Positions 13,503-27,900 of a stretch of 64,000 nt of DNA are shown here, one piece after another. The notes beneath the pieces were generated by a model. That model saw nothing but the letters and a program-made list of their open reading frames with translations, had not been told where the DNA came from and did not search any database. Position numbers and translations under genes: made by a program. The stretch spans positions 99,501 through 163,500 of the forward strand of contig CAMQGK010000007.1 of assembly GCA_947000775.1 (NCBI GenBank), in the 5' to 3' direction. Source of the stretch: Pterois miles. Lineage: Eukaryota > Chordata > Actinopteri > Perciformes > Scorpaenidae. How positions within the stretch are numbered: position 1 is the stretch's first letter; the number at the start of each line of letters is the position of its first letter.

Positions 13503-16470
13503 ACGTTGTCTTCTAAAATAGAAGCTTAACATCCCAGAATTTTAACGTTATATGTTCTAAAATAGAAGCTGAACATTCTGGAATTGTACGTTGTATGTTC
13601 TAAAATAGAAGCTGAACATTGGGGAATTGTACGTTTTATGTTCTAAAATAGAACCTGAACATTCTGGAATTGTACGTTATATGTTCTAAAATAGAAGCTG
13701 AACATTCCGGAATTTTAATGTCATGTGTTCTAAAATAGAAGCTGAACATTCTGGAATTTTTACGTTTTATGTTCTAAAATAGAAGCTGAACATTTTGAAA
13801 TGTTAACGTCGTGTTCTAAAATAGAATCTGAACATTCTGGAATTTTTACGTTTTATGTTCTAAAATAGAAGCTGAACATTCTGAAATTTTAACGTTGTCT
13901 TCTAAAATAGAAGCTTAACATCCCAGAATTTTAACGTTATATGTTCTAAAATAGAAGCTGAACATTCTGGAATTGTACGTTGTATGTTCTAAAATAGAAG
14001 CTGAACATTCTGGAATTGTACGTTGTATGTTCTAAAATAGAAGCTGAACATTTCAGAATTTTAATGTCATATGTTCTAAAACAGAAGCTGAACATTCTGT
14101 AATTGTTATGATATATGTTCTAAAGTAGAAGCTTAACATTCCGGAATTGTTACGTTATATGTTCTGAAATAGAAGCTGAACATGCTGGAATTGTTACGTT
14201 TTATGTTCTAAAATAGAAGCTGAACATTCTGAAATTTTAACGTTGTCTTCTAAAATAGAAGCTGAACATTCCGGAATTTTAACGTTATGTGTTCCAAAAT
14301 AGAAGCTGAACATTCCGCAATTTTAATGTTATGTGTTCTAAAACAGAAGCTGAACATTCTGGAATTGTTATGTTATATGTTCTAAAATAGAAGCTGAACA
14401 TTCCGGAATTTTAACGTTATGTGTTCCAAAATAGAAGCTGAACATTCCGCAATTTTAATGTCATGTGTTCTAAAATAGAAGCTGAACATTCTACAATAGT
14501 TTCGTTATATGTTCTAAAATAAAAGCTGAACGTTCTGAAATTTAAAAATTGTATGTTCTGAAATAGAAGCTGAACATTCTGAAATTTTAACATTGTCTTC
14601 TAAAATACAAGCTGAACATTCGGGAATTGTACGTTGTATGTTCTAAAATAGAAGATGAATATTCCGGAATTTTAACGTCATGTGTTCTAAAACACAAGCT
14701 GAACATTCTGGAATTGTTATGTAATATGTTCTAAAATAGAAGCTGAACATTCCCGAATTGTAACGTTATATGTTCTAAAATAGAATCTGAACAGTTTGAA
14801 ATGTTAACGTCGTGTTCTACAATAGAATCTGAACATTCCCTAATTGTAACGTTATATGTTCTAAAACAGAAGCTGAACATTCTGGAATTGTACGTTGTAT
14901 GTTCTAAAATAGAAGCTGAACATTCCGGAATTTTAATGTCATGTGTTCCAAAATAGAAGCTGAACATTCCGCAATTCCAATGTCATGTGTCTTAAAACAA
15001 AAGCTGAACATTCTGAAATTCTAACGTTATATGTTGTAAAATAGAAGCTGAACATTCTGGAATTGTTACGTTATATGTTCTAAAATAGAAGATGAATATT
15101 CCAGAATTTTAACGTTATGTGTTCTAAAATAGAAGCTGAACATTCCCGAATTTTTATGTCATGTGTTCTAAAACAGAAGCTGAACATTCTGGATTTGTTA
15201 TGTCATGTGTTCTAAAACAGAAGCTGAACATTCTGGAATTGGTATGTAATATGTTCTAAAATAGAAGCTGAACATTCCCTAATTGTAACGTTATATGTTC
15301 TAAAACAGAAGCAGAACATTCTGGAATTGTTATGTAATATGTTCTAAAATAGAAGCTGAACATTCCGGAATTTTAACTTTATGTGTTCCAAAATTGAAGC
15401 TGAACATTCCGCAATTTTAAAGTCATGTGTTCTAAAATAGAAGCTCAACATTCTGCAATTGTTTCGTTATATGTTCTAAAATAGAAGCTGAACATTCTGA
15501 AATTTTAACGTTGTCTTCTAAAATAGAAGCTTAACATTCCGGAATTGTTACGTTATATGTTCTCAAATAGAAGCTGAACATTCTGGAATTGTTATGTTAT
15601 ATGTTCTAAATAGAAGCTGAACATTCCGGAATTTTAATGTCATGTGTTCTGAAATAGAATCTGAACATTCCGTAATTGTAGCGTTATGTGTTCTAAAATA
15701 CAAGCTGAACATTCGGGAATTGTTACATTATATGTTCAAAAATAGAAGCTTAACATTCTGGAATTTTAAGGTTATATGTTCTAAAATAGACGCTGAACAT
15801 TCTGGTATTTTATCGTCTTGTTCTCAAGAACAAAACTGAACATTCCGGAATTGTAAAGTTATATATTCCAAAATAGAAGCTGAACATTCCGAAATTTTAA
15901 AGTTGTCTTCTAAAATAGAAGCTGAACATTCCTGAATTTTAACGTCATGTGTTCTAAAATTGAAGCTGAACATTCTACAATTGTTACGTTTGACGTTCTA
16001 AAACAGATGCTGAACATTCCGAAATTGTAAGGTTATACGTTCTAAAATAAAAGCTGAACATTCCTGAATTTTAACGTTGTGTGTTCTAAAACAGAAGCTG
16101 AACATTCTGTAATTTTAACGTTATATGTTCTAAAATAGAAGCTGAACATTCTGGAATTGTTACATTATATGTTCTAAAATAGAAGCTGAACATTCCAGAA
16201 TTTTAACTTTATGTGTTCTAAAATAGAAGCTGAACATTCCGAAACTGTAACGTTATATGTTCTAAAATAGAAGTTGAAAATTCAGAAATTTTAACATTGT
16301 CTTCTAAAATAGAAGCTGAACATTCCAGAATTTTAACGTCATGTGTTCTAAAACAGAAGCTGAACATTCTGGAACTGTTATGTCATATGTTCTAAAATAG
16401 AAGCTGAACATTCTAGAAATGTTACGTTTGACGTTCTAAAACAGAAGCTGAAAATTCTGAAATTGTAACG
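13503..16470 (+). repeat. Satellite mosaic zone
   Basis: Monomer series from several other blocks are joined here. 14,280-14,700 resembles 3,340-3,700, and 14,980-15,480 resembles 9,290-9,900. From about 15,620 the monomers become more divergent and include a CTCAAGAACAAAACTGAAC variant near 15,822, otherwise typical of the zones beyond 36 kb. No gene is seen. Confidence 0.75.
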
Positions 16471-19400
16471 TTATACGTTCTAAAACAGAAGCTGAACATT
16501 TCGGAATTGTTATGTTATATGTTCTAAAATAGAAGCTGAACATTCTGGAATTGTTACGTTTTATGTTCTAAAACAGAAGCTGAACATTCCGGAATTGTTA
16601 TGTTTCATGTTCTAAAATAGAAGCTGAACATTCCGAAACTGTAACGTTATATGTTCTAAAACAAAAGCTGAACTTTCCGGAATTGTTGCGTTATATGTTC
16701 TAAAATAGAAGCTGAACATTCTGGAATTGTGCGTTGTATGTTTCAAAAATAGAAGCTGAACATTCCTGAATTTTACTTTCATGTTTTCTAAAATAGAGTC
16801 TGAACATTCCCTAATTCTAACGTTATATGTTCTAAAACAGAAGTTGAACATTCTGCGATTGTTACGTTACATGTTCTAAAATAAAAGCTAAACATTCTGC
16901 GATTGTTACGTTACATGTTCTAAAATAAAAGCTGAACATTCTGAAATTTTAACGTTATATGTTCTAAAATACAAGCTGAACATTCGGGAATTATTACATT
17001 ATATGTTCAAAAATAGAAGCTGAACATTCCGGAATTGTAACGTTATATGTTCTAAAATAGAAGATGAAAATTCGGAAATTTTAATGTTGTCTTCTGAAAT
17101 AGAAGCTTAACATTCCAGAATTTTAACGTCATATGTTCTAAAATAGAAGCTGAACATTCTGTAATTGTTACGTTTGACCTTCTAAAACAGAAGGTGAACA
17201 TTCCGAAATTGTAACGTTATACGCTCTAAAACAGATGCTGAATAATGTTATATGTTCTAAAATAGAAGCTGAACATTCTGGAATTGTACGTTGTATGTTC
17301 TAAAATAGAAGCTGAACATTCTGGAATTTTAATGTCATGTGTTCTGAAATAGAATCTGATCATTCCGTAATTGTAACGTTATGTGTTCTAAAATACAAGC
17401 TGAACAGTCGGGAATTGTACTTTGTATGTTCTAAAACAGAAGCTGAACATTCCAGAATTGTTATATTTTATGTTCTTAAATAGAAGCTTAAAATTCCAAA
17501 ATTGTTACGTTACATGGTCTAAAATAAAAGCTGAACATTCTGAAATTGTAATGTTATATGTTCTTAAATAGAAGCTGAACATTCTGAAATTTTAACGTTG
17601 TCCTCTAAAATAGAAGCTTAACATTCCAGAATTTTAACGTCCTAAAAGACAAGCTGAACATATCGGGAATTGTAAGTTGTATGTTCTAAATAGAAGCTGA
17701 ACATTCCGGAATTTTAATGTCATGTGTTCTAAAATAAAAGCTGAACATTCTGGAATTTTTACATTTTATGTTCTAAAATAGAAGCTGAACATTTCAGAAT
17801 TTTAATGTCGTGTGTTCTAAAATGGAATCTGAACATTTCGAAATGTTAACGTCGTGTTCTAAAATAGAAGCTGAACATTCTGGAATTGTTACTTTATATG
17901 TTCTAAAATAGAAGATGAATATTCCGGAATTTTAACGTTATGTGTTCTAAAATAGAAGCTGAACATTTCAGAATTTTAATGTCATGTGTTCTAAAATAGA
18001 AGCTGAACATTTCAGAATTTTAATGTCATGTGTTCTAAAATAGAATCTGAACATTTTGAAATGTTAACGTCGTGTTCTAAAATAGAAGCTGAACATTCTG
18101 TAATTGTTACGTTTTATGTTCTAAAACAGAAGCTGAACATTCTGGAATTGTCATATTATATGTTCTAAAATAGAAGCTGAACATTCCGGAATTTTAATGT
18201 TATGTGTTCCAAAATAGAAGCTGAACATTCCGCAATTTTAATGTCATGTGTTCTAAAATAGAAGCTGAACATTCTGCAATTGTTACGTTATATGTTCTAA
18301 AATAAAAGCTGAACATTCTGAAATTCTAACGTTATATGTTGTGAAATAGAAGCTGAACATTCTGGAATTGTACGTTGTATGTTCTAAAATAGAAGCTGAA
18401 CATTCCGGAATTTTAATGTCATGTGTTCTAAAATAGAAGCTGAACATTCTGCAATTGTTACGTTATATGTTCTAAAACAAAAGCTGAACATTCTGAAATT
18501 CTAACGTTATATGTTGTAAAATAGAAGCTGAACATTCCGGAATTTTAATGTCATGTGTTCTAAAATAGAATCTGAACATTTCGAAATGTTAACATCGTGT
18601 TCTAAAATGGAAGCTGAACATTCCGGAATTGTAACGTTATATGTTCTAAAATAAAAGCTGAACGTTCTGAAATTTAAACATTATATGTTATAAAATAGAA
18701 GCTAAACATTCTGAAATTTTAACATTGTCTTCTAAAATAGAAGCTTAACATTCCGGAATTGTTACGTTATAGGTTCTGAAATAGAAGCTGAACATTCTGG
18801 AATTGTTACATTTTCTGTTCTAAAATAGAAGCTGAACATTCTGAAATTTTAACGTTATGTTTTCTAAAATAGAAGATGAATATTCCGGAATTTTAACGTT
18901 ATGTGTTCTAAAATAGAAGCTGAACATTCCCGAACTTTAACGTCATATGTTCTAAAAGAGAAGCTGAACATTCTACAATAGTTTCGTTATATGTTCTAAA
19001 ATAAAAGCTGAACGTTCTGAAATTTAAAAATTATATGTTCTGAAATAGAAGCTGAACATTCTGAAATTTTAACATTGTCTTCTAAAATACAAGCTGAACA
19101 TTCGGGAATTGTACGTTGTATGTTCTAAAATAGAATCTTAACATTCCGTAATTGTAACGTTAAGTGTTCTAAAATACAAGCTGAACATTCGGGAATTGTA
19201 CGTTGTATGTTCTAAAATAGAAGCTGAACATTCTGGAATTGTACGTTGTATGTTCTAAAATAGAAGCTGAACATTCCGGAATTTTAATGTCATGTGTTCT
19301 AAAATAGAAGCTGAACATTCTGGAATTTTTACGTTTTATGTTCTAAAATAGAAGCTGAACATTTTGAAATTTTAACGTCGTGTTCTAAAATAGAATCTAA

Positions 19401-21615
19401 ACATTCCCTTATTGTAACGTTATATGTTCTAAAACAGAAGCTGAAAATTCTGGAATTGTCATGTTATATGTTCTAAAATAGAAGCTGAACATTCCGGAAT
19501 TTTAACGTTATGTGTTCCAAAATAGAAGCTGAACATTCCGCAATTTTAATGTCATGTGTTCTAAAACAGAAGCTGAACATTCTGGAATTGTTATGTTATA
19601 TGTTCTAAAATAGAAGCTGAACATTCCGGAATTTTAACGTTATGTGTTCCAAAATAGAAGCTGAACATTCCGCAATTTTAATGTCATGTGTTCTAAAATA
19701 GAAGCTGAACATTCTACAATAGTTTCGTTATATGTTCTAAAATAAAAGCTGAACGTTCTGAAATTTAAAAATTATATGTTATGAAATAGAAGCTGAACAT
19801 TCTGAAATTTTAACATTGTCTTCTAAAATACAAGCTGAACATTCGGGAATTGTACGTTGTATGTTCTAAAATAGAAGATGAATATTCCGGAATTTTAAAG
19901 TTATGTGTTCTAAAATAGAAGCTGAACATTCCCTAATTTTAATGTCATGTGTTCTAAAACACAAGCTGAACATTCTGGAATTGTTATGTAATATGTTCTA
20001 AAATAGAAGCTGAACATTCCCGAATTGTAACGTTATATGTTCTAAAATAGAATCTGAACATTTTGAAATGTTAACGTCGTGTTCTACAATAGAATCTGAA
20101 CATTCCCTAATTGTAACGTTATATGTTCTAAAACAGAAGCTGAACATTCTGGAATTGTCATGTTATATGTTCTAAAATAGAAGCTGAACATTCCGGAATT
20201 TTAATGTCATGTGTTCTAAAATAGAAGCTGAACATTCTGCAATTGTTACGTTATATGTTCTAAAACAAAAGCTGAACATTCTGAAATTCTAACGTTATAT
20301 GTTGTAAAATAGAAGCTGAACATTCTGGAATTTTACGTTGTATGTTCTAAAATAGAAGCTGAACAGTCCGGAATTTTAATGTCATGTGTTCTAAAATAGA
20401 ATCTGAACATTTCGAATTGTTAACATCGTGTTCTAAAATAGAAGCTGAACATTCCGGAATTTTAACGTTATATGTTCTAAAATAGAAGCTGAATATTCCC
20501 TAATTGTAACGTTATATGTTCTAAAACAGAAGCTGAACATTCTGGAATTGTCATGTTATATGTTCTAAAATAGAAGCTGAACATTCCGGAATTTTAATGT
20601 TATGTGTTCCAAAATAGAAGCTGAACATTCCGCAATTCCAATGTCATGTGTCTTAAAATAGAAGCTGAACATTCTGCAATTGTTACGTTATATGTTCTAA
20701 AACAAAAGCTGAACATTCTGAAATTCTAACGTTATATGTTGTAATATAGAAGCTGAACATTCTGGAATTGTTACGTTATATGTTCTAAAATAGAAGATGA
20801 ATATTCCAGAATTTTAACGTTATGTGTTCTAAAATAGAAGCTGAACATTCCCGAATTTTTATGTCATGTGTTCTAAAACAGAAGCTGAACATTCTGGAAT
20901 TGTTATGTAATATGTTCTAAAATAGAAGCTGAACATTCCCTAATTGTAAAGTTATATGTTCTAAAACAGAAGCAAAACATTCTGGAATTGTTATGTAATA
21001 TGTTCTAAAATAGAAGCTGAACATTCCCGAATTGTAACGTTATATGTTCTGAAATAGAAGCTGAACATTCCCTAATAGTAAAGTTATATGTTCTAAAACA
21101 GAAGCAGAACATTCTGGAATTGTTATGTTATATGTTCTAAAATAGAAGCTGAACATTCCGGAATTTTTACTTTATGTGTTCCAAAATTGAAGCTGAACAT
21201 TCCGCAATTTTAATGTCATGTGTTCTAAAATAGAAGCTCAACATTCTGCAATTGTTTCGTTATATGTTCTAAAATAGAAGCTGAACATTCTGAAATTTTA
21301 ACGTTGTCTTCTAAAATAGAAGCTTAACATTCCGGAATTGTTACGTTATATGTTCTCAAATAGAAGCTGAACATTCTGAAATTTTAACGTTGTCTTCTAA
21401 AATAGAAGCTTAACATTCCAGAATTTTAACGTTATATGTTCTAAAATAGAAGCTGAACATTCTGGAATTGTACGTTGTATGTTCTAAAATAGAAGCTGAA
21501 CATTCTGGAATTGTACGTTGTATGTTCTAAAATAGAAGATGAATATTCCGGAATTTTAACGTTATGTGTTCTAAAATAGAAGCTGAACATTCCCTAATTT
21601 TAATGTCATGTGTTC
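16471..21615 (+). repeat. Satellite long block, copy B
   Basis: This is the second copy of the 1-4,950 block. It is almost identical over long stretches, apart from the loss of one monomer near 17,650 and the extra or missing monomers near 780-1,090 and 3,970-4,000 of copy A. It ends at the SINE insertion. Confidence 0.85.
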
Positions 21616-21627
21616 ATGGGGCGGCAG

Positions 21628-21681
21628 TAGCTCAGTCCGTAAGGACTTGGGTTAGGATGTGGAGGACCCGGGTTCAAATCC
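21628..21681 (+). promoter_or_regulatory. Internal RNA polymerase III promoter (A and B boxes) of the SINE
   Basis: The A-box-like TAGCTCAGTCC and the B-box GGTTCAAATCC lie 32 bp apart, the spacing usual in tRNA-derived elements. The B box has CAA where the consensus has CGA, a likely CpG decay. Confidence 0.75.
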
Positions 21682-21913
21682 CCCATGGACCAAGACCAAC
21701 TGGTTGCTGGAGAGGTGCCAGTTTACCTCTTGGGCACTGCCGAGGTGCCCCTGAGCAAGGCACCACACCCCCAACTGCTCTGGGCGCTTGTCAGGAGCAG
21801 CCCCATCACTCTGACATCTCTCCATTGACATGTATATGTACTGTGTGAACTGTACTGTGTGAACAACAGAGTGTAAATCTGAATTTCCCCACTGTGGGAC
21901 TAATAAAGGAATA

Positions 21914-21948
21914 TCTTTCTTTCTTTTCTTTCTTTCTTTCTTTCTTTC
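21914..21948 (+). repeat. TTTC microsatellite tail of the SINE
   Basis: TTTC repeats with one TTTTC interruption follow the AATAAAGGAATATC end of the SINE and merge into the satellite. Such short tandem tails are typical of SINEs moved by L2-type LINEs. Confidence 0.85.
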
Positions 21949-24900
21949 TAAAACACAAGCTGAACATTCTGGAATTGTTATGTAATATGTTCTAAAATAG
22001 AAGCTGAACATTCCCGAATTGTAACGTTATATGTTCTAAAATAGAATCTGAACATTTTGAAATGTTAACGTCGTGTTCTACAATAGAAGCTGAACATTCC
22101 GGAATTGTAACGTTATATGTTCTAAAATAGAAGCTGAATATTCCCTAATTGTAACGTTATATGTTCTAAAACAGAAGCTGAACATTCTGGAATTGTTATG
22201 ATATATGTTCTAAAATAGAAGCTGAACATTCCGGAATTTTAACGTTATGTGTTCCAAAATAGAAGCTGAACATTCCGCAATTTTAATGTCATGTGTTCTA
22301 AAATAGAAGCTGAACATTCTACAATAGTTTCGTTATATGTTCTAAAATAAAAGCTGAACGTTCTGAAATTTAAACATTATATGTTCTAAAATAGAAGCTG
22401 AACATTCTGAAATTTTAACATTGTCTTCTAAAATAGAAGCTTAACATTCCGGAATTGTTACGTTATAGGTTCTGAAATAGAAGCTGAACATTCTGGAATT
22501 TTAACGTTGTCTTCTAATATAGAAGCTTAACTTTACAGAATTTAAACGTTATATGTTCTAAAATAGAAGCTGAACATTCTGGAATTGTACGTTGTATGTT
22601 CTAAAATAGAAGCTGAACATTCTGGAATCTTAATGTCATATGTTCTAAAACAGAAGCTGAACATTCTGGAATTGTTATGTAATATGTTCTAAAATAGAAG
22701 CTGAACATTCCGGAATTGTAACGTTATATGTTCTAAAACAGAAGCTGAACATTCTGGAATTCTTATGTTATATGTTCTAAAATAGAAGCTGAACATTCCC
22801 GAATTGTAACGTTATATGTTCTAAACCAGAAGCTGAACATTCTGGAATTGTTATGTTATATGTTCTAAAATAGAAGCTGAACATTCCGGAATTTTAACTT
22901 TATGTGTTCCAAAATAGAAGCTGAACATTCCGCAATTTTAATGTCATGTGTTCTAAAATAGAAGCTGAACATTCTGCAATTGTTTCGTCATATGTTCTAA
23001 AATAGAAGCTGAACATTCTGAAATTTTAACGTTGTCTTCTAAAATAAAAGCTTAACATTCCGGAATTGTTACGTTATATGTTCTGAAATAGAAGCTGAAC
23101 ATTCTGGAATTTTAATGTCATGTGTTCTGAAATAGAATCTGAACATTTTGAAATGTTAATGTCGTGTTCTAAAATAGAATCTGATCATTCCCTAATTGTA
23201 ACGTTATATGTTCTAAAACAGAAACTGAACATTCTGGAATTGTCATGTTATATGTTCTAAAATAGAAGCTGAACATTCCGGAATTTTAACGTTATGTGTT
23301 CTAAAATAGAAGCTGAACATTCTGGAATTGTTACGTTATATGTTCTAAAATAGAAGATGAATATTCCGGTAATTTAACATTATGTGTTCTAAAATAGAAG
23401 CTGAACATTCCCGAATTTTAATATCATGTGTTCTAAAACAAAAGCTGAGCATTCTAGAATTGTTATGTAATATGTTCTAAAATAGAAGCTGAACATTCCG
23501 GAATTGTAATGTTATATGTTCTAAAATAGAAGCTGAACATTCTGGAATTGTACGTTGTATGTTCTACAATAGAAGCTGAACATTCTGGAATTGTACGTTG
23601 TATGTTCTAAAATAGAATTTAACATTCCGTAATTGTAACGTTAAGTGTTCTAAAATACAAGCTGAACATTCGGGAATTGTACGTTGTATGTTCTAAAATA
23701 GAAGCTGAACACTCTGGAATTGTACGTTGTATGTTCTAAAATACAAGCTGAACATTCCGGAATTTTAATGTCATGTGTTCTAAAATAGAAGCTGAACATT
23801 CTGGAATTTTTACGTTTTATGTTCTAAAATAGAAGCTGAACATTTTGAAATGTTAACGTCGTGTTCTAAAATAGAAGCTGAGCATTCTGGAATTGTTACG
23901 TTATATGTTCTAAAATAGAAGCTGAACATTCCGGAATTTTAACGTTACGTGTTCCAAAATAGAAGCTGAACATTCCACAATTTTAATGTCATGTGTTCTA
24001 AAACAGAAGCTGAACATTCTGGAATTGATATATGTTCTAAAATAGAAGCTGAACATTCCGGAATTTTAACGTTATGTGTTCCAAAATAGAAGCTGAACAT
24101 TCCGCAATTTTAATGTCATGTGTTCTAAAATAGAAGCTGAACATTCTACAATAGTTTCGTTATATGTTCTAAAATAAAAGCTGAACGTTCTGAAATTTAA
24201 ACATTATATGTTCTAAAATAGAAGCTGAACATTCTTAAATTTTAACATTGTCTTCTAAAATACAAGCTGAACATTCGGGAATTGTACGTTGTATGTTCTA
24301 AAATACAAGATGAATATTCCGGAATTTTAACGTTATGTGTTCTAAAACACAAGCTGAACATTCTGGAATTGTTATGTAATATGTTCTAAAATAGAAGCTG
24401 AAAATTCCCGAATTGTAACGTTATATGTTGTAAAATAGAATCTGTACATTTTGAAATGTTAACGTCGTGTTCTAAAATACAATCTGAACATTCCCTAATT
24501 GTAACGTTATATGTTCTAAAACAGAAGCTGAACATTCTGGAATTGTCATGTTATATGTTCTACAATAGAAGCTGAACATTCCGGAATTTTAATGACATGT
24601 GTTCTAAAATAGAAGCTGAACATTCTGCAATTGTTACGTTATATGTTCTAAAACAAAAGCTGAACATTCTGAAATTCTAACGTTATATGTTGTAAAATAG
24701 AAGCTGAACATTCTGGAATTTTACGTTGTATTTTCTAAAATAGAAGCTGAACATTCCGGAATTTTAATGTCATGTGTTCTAAAATAGAATCTGAACATTT
24801 CGAAATGTTAACATCGTGTTCTAAAATAGAAGCTGAACATTCCGGAATTGTAACGTTATATGTTCTAAAATAGAAGCTTAACATTCCCTAATTGTAACGT

Positions 24901-27900
24901 TATATGTTCTAAAACAGAAGCTGAACATTCTGGAATTGTTATGATATATGTTCTAAAATAGAAGCTGAACATTCCGGAATTTTAACGTTATGTGTTCCAA
25001 AATAGAAGCTGAACATTCCGCAATTTTAATGTCATGTGTTCTAAAATAGAAGCTGAACATTCTACAATAGTTTCGTTATATGTTCTAAAATAAAAGCTGA
25101 ACGTTCTGAAATTTAAACATTATATGTTCTAAAATAGAAGCTGAACATTCTGAAATTTTAACATTGTCTTCTAAAATAGAAGCTTAACATTCCGGAATTG
25201 TTACGTTATAGGTTCTGAAATAGAAGCTGAACATTCTGGAATTGTTACGTTTTATGTTCTAAAATAGAAGCTGAACATTCTGAAATTTTAACGTTGTCTT
25301 CTAAAATAGAAGCTTAACATTACAGAATTTAAACGTTATATGTTCTAAAATAGAAGCTGAACATTCTGGAATTGTACGTTGTATGTTCTAAAATAGAAGC
25401 TGAACATTCTGGAATTTTAATGTCACGTGTTCTGAAATAGAATCTTAACATTCCGTAATTGTAACGTTAAGTGTTCTAAAATAGAAGCTGAACATTCTGG
25501 AATTGTACGTTGTATGTTCTAAAATAGAAGCTGAACATTTTGAAATGTTAACGTCGTGTTCTAAAATAGAAGCTGAGCATTCTGGAATTGTTACGTTATA
25601 TGTTCTAAAATAGAAGCTGAACATTCCGGAATTGTAACGTTATATGTTCTAAAACAGAAGCTGAACATTCTGGAATTGTTATGTTATATGTTCTAAAATA
25701 GAAGCTGAACATTCCCTAATTGTAACGTTATATGTTCTAAAACAGAAGCTGAACATTCTGGAATTGTTATGTTATACGTTCTTTAATAGAAGCTGAACAT
25801 TCCGGAATTTTAACTTTATGTGTTCCAAAATAGAAGCTGAACATTCCGCAATTTTAATGTCATGTGTTCTAAAATAGAAGCTGAACATTCTGCAATTGTT
25901 TCGTTATATGTTCTAAAATAGAAGCTGAACATTCTGAAATTTTAACGTTGTCTTCTAAAATAGAAGCTTAACATTCCGGAATTGTTACGTTATATGTTCT
26001 GAAATAGAAGCTGAACATTCTGGAATTGTTACATTTTATGTTCTAAAATAGAAGATGAATATTCCGGTATTTTAACATTATGTGTTCTAAAATAGAAGCT
26101 GAACATTCCCGAATTTTAATATCATGTGTTCTAAAACAAAAGCTGAACATTCTGGAATTGTTATGTAATATGTTCTAAAATAGAAGCTGAACATTCCGGA
26201 ATTGTAATGTTATATGTTCTAAAATAGAAGCTGAACATTCTGGAATTGTACGTTGTATGTTCTAAAATAGAAGCTGAACATTCTGGAATTGTACGTTGTA
26301 TGTTCTAAAATAGAATCTTAACATTCCGTAATTGTAACGTTAAGTGTTCTAAAATACAAGTTGAACATTCGGGAATTGTACGTTGTATGTTCTAAAATAG
26401 AAGCTGAACACTCTGGAATTGTACGTTGTATGTTCTAAAATAGAAGCTGAACATTCCGGAATTTTAATGTCATGTGTTCTAAAATAGAAGCTGAACATTC
26501 TGGAATTTTTACGTTTTATGTTCTAAAATAGAAGCTGAACATTTTGAAATGTTAACGTCGTGTTCTAAAATAGAAGCTGAGCATTCTGGAATTGTTACGT
26601 TATATGTTCTAAAATAGAAGATGAATATTCCGGAATTTTAACGTTATGTGTTCTAAAATAGAAGCTGAACATTCCCGAATTTTAATGTCATGTGTTCTAA
26701 AACAGAAGCTGAACATTCTGGAATTGTTATGTAATATGTTCTAAAATAGAAGCTGAACATTCCGGAATTTTAACGTTATGTGTTCCAAAATAGAAGCTGA
26801 ACATTCCGCAATTTTAATGTCATGTGTTCTAAAACAGAAGCTGAACATTCTGGAATTGATATATGTTCTAAAATAGAAGCTGAACATTCCGGAATTTTAA
26901 CGTTATGTGTCCCAAAATAGAAGCTGAACATTCCGCAATTTTAATGTCATGTGTTCTAAAATAGAAGCTGAACATTCTACAATAGTTTCGTTATGTGTTC
27001 TAAAATAAAAGCTGAACGTTCTGAAATTTAAACATTATATGTTCTAAAATAGAAGCTGAACATTCTTAAATTTTAACATTGTCTTCTAAAATACAAGCTG
27101 AACATTCGGGAATTGTACGTTGTATGTTCTAAAATACAAGATGAATATTCCGGAATTTTAACGTTATGTGTTCTAAAACACAAGCTGAACATTCTGGAAT
27201 TGTTATGTAATATGTTCTAAAATAGAAGATGAAAATTCCCGAATTGTAACGTTATATGTTGTAAAATAGAATCTGTACATTTTGAAATGTTAACGTCGTG
27301 TTCTAAAATACAATCTGAACATTCCCTAATTGTAACGTTATATGTTCTAAAACAGAAGCTGAACATTCTGGAATTGTCATGTTATATGTTCTACAATAGA
27401 AGGTGAACATTCCGGAATTTTAATGTCATGTGTTCTAAAATAGAAGCTGAACATTCTGCAATTGTTACGTTATATGTTCTAAAACAAAAGCTGAACATTC
27501 TGAAATTCTAACGTTATATGTTGTAAAATAGAAGCTGAACATCCTGGAATTTTACGTTGTATTTTCTAAAATAGAAGCTGAACATTCCGGAATTTTAATG
27601 TCATGTGTTCTAAAATAGAAGCTGAACATTCCGGAATTGTAACGTTATATGTTCTAAAATAGAAGCTGAACATTCCCTAATTGTAACGTTATATGTTCTA
27701 AAACAGAAGCTGAACATTCTGGAATTGTTATGATATATGTTCTAAAATAGAAGCTGAACATTCCGGAATTTTAACGTTATGTGTTCTAAAATAGAAGCTG
27801 AACATTCCCGAATTTTAATGTCATGTGTTCTAAAACAGAAGCTGAACATTCTGGAATTGTTATGTAATATGTTCTAAAATAGAAGCTGAACATTCCGGAA

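Larger units (their letters stand above)
1..21615 (+). repeat. 44-bp satellite array, left segment
   Basis: This is a continuous head-to-tail array of AT-rich monomers. The usual spacing is 44 bp, for example between the AGAAGC boxes at 61 and 105, with 42- and 43-bp variants. Each monomer has a nearly invariant half (TCTAAAATAGAAGCTGAAC followed by ATTC) and a variable half drawn from about ten recurring types, such as GGAATTGTTACGTTATAT, GGAATTTTAATGTCATGT, GAAATGTTAACGTCGT and CTAATTGTAACGTTATAT. Monomers are shuffled into longer units of 1 to 5 kb, described separately. I see no gene. The open frames on the minus strand are read-through of the repeat. The array continues beyond the left window edge. 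Confidence 0.97.
21616..21948 (+). mobile_element. tRNA-derived SINE
   Basis: This is a short non-autonomous retrotransposon inserted into the satellite. Its head resembles a tRNA gene, with an A box (TAGCTCAGTCC) at 21,628-21,638 and a B box (GGTTCAAATCC) at 21,671-21,681, the internal RNA polymerase III promoter. A non-tRNA body follows, and the 3' end (AATTTCCCC, then GGGACTAATAAAGG) resembles the 3' end of the LINE at 49,111-49,133. It ends in a TTTC-rich tail. The flanks join cleanly as GTGTTC and TAAAACACAAGC, and four intact empty-site copies exist in the array. No target duplication can be told apart from the TTTC tail. I do not assign a named SINE family. Confidence 0.9.

Noticed and set aside
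14731..14967. Minus-strand open frames encoding MFSFYFRTYN / ECSASILEH / NVQLLF-like peptides here and at many other places
   Set aside because: They are translations of the satellite in three successive frames, because a 44-bp monomer is not a multiple of three. They are short (up to about 100 residues), end at random variants, and show no start context or domain. They are not genes.
21621..21690. Functional tRNA gene
   Set aside because: The A and B boxes are present, but the sequence continues into a SINE body and 3' tail, and the head does not fold into an obvious complete cloverleaf. It is a SINE head.
21564..21848. Plus-strand open frame crossing the SINE
   Set aside because: It runs from satellite into the tRNA-like head of the SINE, so it is a chance read-through of non-coding repeat.
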